The notes below the pieces were generated by a model. The model did not search any database. It saw only the letters and a program-made list of their open reading frames with translations, and was not told the DNA's origin. This document shows, in pieces, positions 6,983 through 11,821 of a stretch of DNA of 11,821 nt; position 1 is the first letter of the stretch, and every line of letters begins with the position of its first letter. This stretch comes from Laetiporus sulphureus 93-53 (taxonomy: Eukaryota > Basidiomycota > Agaricomycetes > Polyporales > Laetiporaceae). The stretch spans positions 1,002,782-1,014,602 of the forward strand of contig NW_024468516.1 of NCBI RefSeq assembly GCF_001632365.1, given 5' to 3'. The translations under genes were made by a program, and so were the position numbers.

Positions 6983-7280
6983 TGATAAAGTAGCAGCAAG
7001 GCAGCATGGTGCAGCTGCTTGACACTATGCAGTGAGGACTTAGTGGGCAAGGCTATAAGACATCCAGTTAAGGGGTCGAGTCTCTCAGTGGAGAAGTTCC
7101 TATAGATTGTGGTGTAGCTACCTGGTATATATACATGTGGGTAAAGACCCCATATACCAGGTTTAGGACCTCTGGTATCTACAGCCACTATCTACTTACA
7201 TGGATGAGTAATACTACAGTATCTAACATATAACCTGTGGCTGTGTGTACTGGCCAATGGCATATTACTCAGTGTCGTAC
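6983..7280 (-). repeat. 5' LTR of the minus-strand element, interrupted
   Basis: Matches 867-1165 at about 97%. Most differences are C/T or G/A. It stops at CGTAC (7276-7280), where the plus-strand copia LTR begins; in copy 1 the sequence continues with GATACTC. About 69 bp of this LTR should therefore lie beyond the far end of the copia element. The TATA-like phrase is at 7126-7138 on the minus strand, within a hairpin (7120-7162). Confidence 0.8.
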
Positions 7281-7481
7281 TGTTGAGAAAGCTGAACCTC
7301 ACAATCGAGGCCCTCACAAATGAGAGTCCGGACCAATGTGGCTGAGGAATTAGATAATATTTCCAAATGTGTACATGTATATATAAAAGGAATGCCATAT
7401 CGGGAAGATCTGTATCATCCCGCATCCTCCTTCATCCCAGACGCTCACCCACGTTCCGTGTTCCTAATCTGAGGCTTAATA
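7281..7481 (+). repeat. 5' LTR of the copia element
   Basis: Starts TGTTGAG directly after CGTAC and ends CTTAATA directly before the primer site, giving 201 bp. A perfect partner to TGTTGAG would be CTCAACA; the observed end differs by two C-to-T changes, so the usual terminal CA is TA here. TATATATAAAA at 7378-7388 is the likely core promoter, with transcription expected a few tens of bases downstream. Confidence 0.8.
7378..7388 (+). promoter_or_regulatory. LTR TATA box
   Basis: TATATATAAAA preceded by ACATG; the phrase ACATGTATATATA (7373-7385) is shared with the minus-strand LTRs at 1010-1024 and 7126-7138. It would drive the genomic transcript of the copia element. Confidence 0.6.
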
Positions 7482-7494
7482 GGTTATGAGCCCC
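7482..7494 (+). promoter_or_regulatory. Primer-binding site, half tRNA-iMet
   Basis: GGTTATGAGCCCC begins at the base after the LTR and is complementary to the anticodon arm of initiator tRNA-Met. The position matches the half-tRNA primer site of Drosophila copia. Fungal tRNA-iMet sequences share GGGCTCATAACC, so at least 12 nt can pair. Confidence 0.8.
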
Positions 7495-7555
7495 AGGCTT
7501 TCGGATTAACCTCGAACCTTATCAATTGACTGCTCTGACATTATTACTTGGCAAC

Positions 7556-8590
7556 ATGGCTGAAGAGAAAGAGAGATCATCATACCCGCACATCGAGCCT
7601 CTAAAAGAAGACACTTGGATGCCCTGGAAGACCAAGATGAAGGCCATCCTCAACGATAAAGGGCTCTTGCCCTGGATTAAGGGCAAGAAAAAGAAGCCCG
7701 AGATCCAAATTGTCGGAGACCCCGAAGAGATCCAAGCACGTGAAGATGAGATTGAAGAATGGAAAAAGAAAGACTGTTCCGCGCGCACCATTATCACGAT
7801 CAATCTCGGCAATGACCAGATTGTGAATGTGACAGGTGCGACATCTGCTCGAGACATGTGAAAGAAACTCCGCATAGTTAAGGAGCAACGCAAATAAAGC
7901 GGTATCGATTCTCTCATTCGACGTCTCTACCGTATATATGCGGGTGAAGGAGATGACATCGGGAAGCATATTAAGGAGTTATGCAAGATTCGAGAAGAAC
8001 TACATGTCATGGAAAATGAGATTGACGACAAGCAATTTCGTAACGTCATCATCACCTCATTGCCCGATAGCTGGAAGACATTCACAGACACCTATTTCAG
8101 ATTCCAAGGTGAGCTCATCGATAGTGAGGATGAGGAAACGGAGGAACAGAGGCAAGAGAGAGAGAGGAAGAGGAACATAACTGTGCAACAACTCATCGGA
8201 ATAGTTCTCGATGAGTGGCGTCGCCGCAAACATTGCGATCTCAGCTCGGGAACAGATCAAGCAATGATAGCTGCTCGTGGGAAGAGGAAGCATCCTTCAA
8301 AGTGCTTGAAGAATCTCAGAGCTAAAGCTGAGCCCTCAGACAATGTGATCATCTGTTCTAACTGCGGCAAGCTGTGTCACACCAAAGCCAAATGCTTTGC
8401 TAAGGGAGGCGGAAAGGAAGGCCAGTGGCTGCAGTGGTGGAAGAGACCTGACGAAAAGAGGCACAAGAGAGTGGATCACACCAACAAGGGTGAAGAATCC
8501 TTGAAGGGCAAAGAACACGCATTTGTAGCGCATGATTCTAATGAAGATCAGAACACTGTATCTCTAGGTAATTCTGACAAAGATATTTCT
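7556..8590 (+). pseudogene. Gag region with zinc knuckle
   Basis: Gag forms the particle and packages RNA. The start MAEEKERSS is the first ATG after the primer site. An N-terminal stretch with DTWMPWKTKM and later SLPDSWKTF is typical of copia Gag (UBN2/retrotran_gag type). A CCHC knuckle CSNCGKLCHTKAKC (8354-8395, CX2CX4HX4C) lies near the C-terminus in a basic region. Stops at 7859 and 7895 cut the protein after about 100 residues. An acidic-basic charged run (about 8120-8180) precedes the knuckle. Confidence 0.9.
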
Positions 8591-8599
8591 TTCTTTTAT

Positions 8600-8788
8600 T
8601 CGTGGATTGCCGATACAGTGACGACCTCGCATGTCACAAACTGACACGAGATCTTCACATCGTATCAAGCGCTCGAGAATCATACCATCTCCAGATTAAA
8701 TCCGGGGAGCTTAGCGGCAGTTGCCTGCAGCTCTGTAGATCTTGAAAGCACATTTGGAGATCAGAAAGTGCGATTCTGACTCAATAAT
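8600..8788 (+). pseudogene. Aspartic protease remnant
   Basis: The motif WIADTVTTSHVTN (8603-8641) corresponds to the copia protease active site, normally D-[ST]-G-[AT]-[TS]-S-H. The catalytic Asp is at 8612-8614, but the Gly is replaced by Val (GTG, 8618-8620), which would be expected to disable it. Stops follow at 8642 and 8777. NNVLYA downstream is a normal copia landmark. Confidence 0.8.
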
Positions 8789-8884
8789 GTGCTATATGCG
8801 CTGCAGGCATGCCACAACTTAATTTCGCTTGGGCGGCTGGATGCTGCAGGCAGTCACATTGTTGCAGGAAATAAAAGAGCTATT

Positions 8885-9180
8885 CTCATTGATAAAAATG
8901 GAAAGATGTTGGCTACTGCCACACGTCAGGGCTATTTATATTTCACTGACAATATGCGACCATTGCCTAAATCATCGAGCATCACCTATGCAATGCAGGA
9001 ACATGCTCCACATACATGGGCGGAGTGGCACCATATTTATGACCATATCAGAAAAGATGCGCTGAAGCGCCTTCATCGAGAATCACTCGTTGATGGCTTC
9101 ACTGTCATTCTGAACTCCGATGTTTTCACGTGCGAAGCGTGCATCCAGGTGAAGTTCTCCCACAAGCCATACCTGAAGAG
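8885..9180 (+). pseudogene. GAG-pre-integrase zinc-binding region
   Basis: After YLYFTD the frame shows WHHIYDHI followed by CEACIQVK, the HHCC arrangement of the integrase N-terminal zinc-binding domain. This part has no internal stop; the next one is at 9230. It positions integrase on the LTR ends. Confidence 0.85.
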
Positions 9181-9199
9181 CGCTAATCATAGAAGTGAG

Positions 9200-9720
9200 A
9201 TCCCCAGTGAATTAACACATACTGATGTGTGAGGACCTGCTCTGACGACCGCTCTACAAGGTTGGTGATACTACATTACTTTTACTGACAATGTCACACG
9301 TCGCAGTGTCATCCTTTTTATGAAAACAAAGGATGAGACCTCTCAGAATGTCCAAAAATATATGATGTACCTCGATCGCCGATTCGGTCATCAGCCGAGG
9401 ATGATCCAAATGGACAATGGATGTGAGTATCTCAATTCAGATCTTACTGATTGGTGTCTTTCTCAGAGAATTGAGACTGGTGCTACTGCACCATATTCTC
9501 CTCTCTAGAACGGCATTGCGGAGCATCTCAACCACACGTTGCTTCCTTTAGCACGTGCAATGTTGTTCACCCATGCTCTACCTCTTTTTCTATGGGCTGA
9601 AGCAGTGCGCCATGCAGTTTATATTAAAAACCGTGCACCTACACGTGCGCTCAATGGCACCACTCAGGATGGTAAATGGAATGATAAAAAACTGAATATC
9701 ACTCACCTTCGAGAGTTCGG
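9200..9720 (+). pseudogene. Integrase catalytic core
   Basis: The DDE triad is complete: D in THTDV (9224-9226), D in MIQMDNGCEY (9413-9415) and E in NGIAEHLN (9521-9523), with exactly 35 residues between the last two, the D,D35E spacing of retroviral-type integrases. Stops lie at 9230 (Trp expected), 9266 and 9506 (Gln expected in the PYSPxQNG motif), the last five codons before the catalytic Glu. Further on, KLNITHLREFGC matches the normal copia sequence downstream of the core. Confidence 0.9.
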
Positions 9721-10389
9721 TTGCATTATATGGGTTCTTGATGAAGAACTCAACTTATCTAAGCTTGCACCGCGAGCCAGCAAACATATCTTTGTTGGTT
9801 ACATGGACAGTCCCAAAGCAATTAGATATTATGATGCTAAAACACGTCAAATTAAAATAACGCGTAATTATTATTTCTTACCTACACTAGAACCCGAGTT
9901 AACTGATTCCCCATTTGGAGAGTCACATCCGCCTGCGAATACGCAGCGCGGAGGGGAGTCCGAGAGTAATAGCGACGCACAGATATTCACATTAGGTGAT
10001 GATCCATCCTGAGACCTTGATCGGGCTCGAGGAAGCGATCAAAATTCTCGGAAGAGAAAAAGACGAGAATATGATGCATCTGTTAAGCCCAGAAGGATGA
10101 GCAGAAGAACCGTTCAGCAAGATTATCGATTGCTGAACGATCTGAGCATCGATGATCCGTCCTCAGAAGATGACGACACACTGGAACTGGAAGAAGCTCA
10201 GAGCGCCAGTGATCTTGATCTGAGCGTGAACGATGAACGCATTGCGGATCAAGCATCATTTGCAGAGCTTGTCTATATAGCCATGAACGCTCCCGAAAAC
10301 ATGGAAGCGAATGAGCCTAAGACACTAGCCGATGCAAAGCAATCTTCTGAATGGCTAAGCTGGGAGAAGGCTGTTCAAGCTGAACTTGG

Positions 10390-11060
10390 ACAATTGCATG
10401 ACATGGGAATGTGGGATCTGGTAGATCTCCCTCCCGATCACAAACCTATTAGAAACAGATGGGTCCTTGTCAAGAAGACAAACAAAGAAGGTGAAATAAT
10501 TAAATATAAAGCACGTCTGGTAGTGAAAGGGTACTCTCAGATTCCTGGAATGGATTTCTCAGAGACCTTTGCACCGGTTGTGCATCTCGAAATGATTCGT
10601 GCAGTCCTAAGCTTGGCAGCAGTCCTCAATTGGGAAATTCAACAAATGGACATCAAAGGAGCGTACCTGAATGGATCCCTTAAAGAGGAAATATATATGC
10701 GCCAACCCGAAGGATATAGCGATGGAACAAATCGAGTATGTTGCCTTAGAAAAACTTTGTATGGACTCAAACAAGCAGGTCACGAGTGGAATATTGGATT
10801 AAATCAACATTTATTAAACGTGGGTTTCAAATGTTTACTCGCAGATCCATGCGCATACATCCGAATCTGAGGGAATAAAATAGAAATTGTCACCATTTGG
10901 GTAGACGATCTATTATTATTCACCAACGATTCGAGTGTTATGGGACTCCTTAAAAAGGAACTTCAAAATATGTTTGAAGTCACCGACTTAGAAGAACCTC
11001 ATAAGATCATTGGTATTGAAATTACGAGAGATTGCGCTAAATGCACGATTAAAATCTCTC
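10390..11060 (+). pseudogene. Reverse transcriptase
   Basis: RVT_2-type reverse transcriptase. Landmarks in order are MGMWDLVDLP, KARLVVKGYSQ, FAPVVHLEMIR, QQMDIKGAYLNG (first catalytic Asp at 10649-10651), TLYGLKQAGHEW and WVDDLLLF (catalytic Asp pair at 10904-10909). The usual KQAPRAW is KQAGHEW, an unusual substitution. One TGA at 10868 lies 12 codons before the VDD box. The preceding 300 bases (10020-10390) are an acidic, poorly conserved linker between integrase and RT. Confidence 0.95.
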
Positions 11061-11259
11061 AATCTCAATACATACAGGCTTTATTATTCAAAAACGGATT
11101 AGCTAACGCTAATTCCGTTGGAATGCCTCTTAATCTGAACATAATGCTCGAGAAGGAAGAAGATAATGACAATAGCGTGCCTGATCGAAGCAACGCATAT
11201 GTGTCATTAATCGGTTCCTTAATGTATGCTGCTGTAGCGACCCGTCCTGATATCATGTT

Positions 11260-11821
11260 TGCCATGCAACGCCTCAGCTTGTTCACAGCAAACCCAGTGT
11301 TAGCACATTGGACAGCTGCTAAATGTGTGCTCCGATATCTCGCAGGAATGCGCAATGCTGGAATAACTTATGGCCTTGAAAATCAGGCCGACACATGCGC
11401 TCAATCCGAGCATCACATGTATTTCCATGAATTCTCCGATGCTGATTACGCAAATGACGTACGCGATCGAAAATCCATCTCTGGCTTCATGTTCTGCCTC
11501 GAATCAGGCACGATAACGTGGAGTGCCAAGAAGCAAACCACGATCGCATTGTCTACAACTGAGACAGAATACATTGCATTTGCGGCAGCAGCCCGCGAAG
11601 CCATGTGGCTGCGAAGTTTATTTAAACAAATAGGCTTCAATCAGTCCCAACCTACCCTGTTGTATGAGGATAATAATTCTGCAACTGCAATTGCAAAAGA
11701 TCCTATCACAAACTTAGGACGCAGCACGCTGACTAAGCCTATGACCTTATGATCAAACACTTACTGACTGTTGTTGAAGTAAGGGTGGACACAAAAGATG
11801 ATCAAGGTAAAGCAGTACCTT
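11260..11821 (+). pseudogene. RNase H, frameshifted near its end
   Basis: RT connects through RPDIMFAMQRLS to an RNase H with FSDADYAND (first Asp 11438-11440), STTETEYIA (catalytic Glu about 11567-11569) and YEDNNSATAIA (Asp 11669-11671). After KDPITN the conserved RTKHID-like segment is found one base out of frame: from about 11719 the other frame reads RTQHAD, with a stop (11734) and further plausible tail. The domain would digest the RNA template during reverse transcription. Confidence 0.9.

Larger units (their letters stand above)
867..7280 (-). mobile_element. Non-autonomous LTR retrotransposon, LARD-like, minus strand
   Basis: Two roughly 300-bp repeats in the same orientation, about 97% identical by eye, bound this region. 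Read on the minus strand they behave as LTRs. Similarity begins exactly at plus-strand TG (867 and 6983), i.e. the LTRs end in CA. Copy 2 is immediately followed by a 13-nt primer-binding site (6970-6982) identical to that of the copia element at 7482-7494. Copy 1 is immediately preceded by a purine-rich tract (1235-1256). Both carry a TATA-like ACATGTATATATA. The interior, after subtracting the foldback and Tc1 insertions, is about 3 kb with no gag or pol that I can find, which is the layout of a large non-autonomous retrotransposon. Its right end lies beyond 7280, displaced by the inserted copia element. An alternative is two unrelated LTR remnants; the PBS and PPT placement argues against that. 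Confidence 0.65.
7281..11821 (+). mobile_element. Ty1/copia LTR retrotransposon, 3' end beyond window
   Basis: The order 5' LTR, primer site, Gag, protease, integrase, reverse transcriptase, RNase H is that of the Ty1/copia superfamily; Gypsy elements place integrase last. The left boundary is fixed by comparison with the uninterrupted LTR copy at 867-1234, which continues with other sequence after CGTAC. The coding frame is damaged by nine stops and one late frameshift, so this copy is not autonomous. The 3' LTR and right target-site copy are outside the window. Confidence 0.95.
7556..11821 (+). pseudogene. copia Gag-Pol polyprotein, nine stops
   Basis: A single frame from ATG 7556 carries all copia domains over about 1,400 codons, the usual size. 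It is broken by TGA at 7859, 8642, 8777, 9230, 9266, 10010 and 10868, TAA at 7895 and TAG at 9506. Up to about 11715 I see no indel; there the RNase H tail shifts frame by one base, with a further TAA in the shifted frame at 11734. Family comparison suggests Trp at 7859 and 9230, Gln at 9506 and Arg or other residues at the rest, so each stop can come from a single C-to-T or G-to-A change. That pattern points to deamination-type decay, not readthrough. Separate domain entries follow. Confidence 0.95.

Noticed and set aside
6961..6990. tRNA-iMet fragment (GGGGCTCATAACC)
   Set aside because: No acceptor, D or T arm around it; it is the complement of a primer-binding site.
6984..7100. tRNA-derived SINE, from A-box-like TGGTGCAGC (7008) and B-box-like GGGTCGAGTCTC (7073)
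   Set aside because: Box spacing is too long for a tRNA, and the LTR model explains the precise TG boundary, the primer site and the TATA box better.
845..7188. Related minus-strand frames at 845-1039 and 6850-7188 that look like a conserved protein
   Set aside because: Their similarity follows from the repeated LTR; the frame runs across LTR end and primer site, and differences are not biased to silent positions.
7556..11821. TGA read as tryptophan (alternative code)
   Set aside because: Several TGA sites align with Arg rather than Trp, TAA and TAG stops are also present, and both elements are otherwise decayed.

Overview
The window is a pile of nested eukaryotic transposable elements. I find no convincing host gene in it. 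A filamentous fungus, probably a basidiomycete, is the likely source: both a fungal-looking Tc1 transposase and a Ty1/copia polyprotein are present, and both copia-type primer sites match the anticodon arm of initiator tRNA-Met. The kingdom is an inference from protein style; no rRNA or host gene confirms it.

Layout, left to right. 1-866: flanking DNA with no recognisable gene. 867-1234: a long terminal repeat (LTR) read on the minus strand, followed at 1235-1256 by a minus-strand purine-rich tract. 1257-6969: non-coding DNA rich in small repeats. Inside it, 1640-4316 is a foldback element with about 361-bp, roughly 98% identical inverted arms around an array of AGTACT palindromes. The right arm of the foldback is split at a TA by a 1.6-kb Tc1/mariner element (2662-4269) whose DD34E transposase has three stop codons and two frameshifts. 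6970-6982: a minus-strand primer-binding site directly abutting a second copy of the LTR (6983-7280). That LTR is itself broken at 7280/7281 by a plus-strand Ty1/copia retrotransposon. The copia element has a 5' LTR (7281-7481), a primer-binding site (7482-7494) and a Gag-Pol reading frame from 7556. Gag zinc knuckle, protease, GAG-pre-integrase, integrase, reverse transcriptase and RNase H are all present in one frame interrupted by nine stops. The window ends before its 3' LTR.

The least obvious feature is the minus-strand LTR element. The two roughly 300-bp repeats start their similarity exactly at a TG. Copy 2 is directly followed (minus strand) by the same 13-nt primer site as the copia element, and copy 1 is directly preceded by a purine-rich tract. 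Together they look like the 3' and 5' LTRs of one large non-autonomous retrotransposon with no detectable gag or pol, which could depend on copia proteins supplied by another element.

Inferred order of insertion: (1) the minus-strand LTR element; (2) the foldback inside it, with flanking GTA; (3) Tc1 inside the foldback, with flanking TA; (4) the copia element inside the LTR, at CGTAC. The order of 4 relative to 2 and 3 is not fixed by the sequence.
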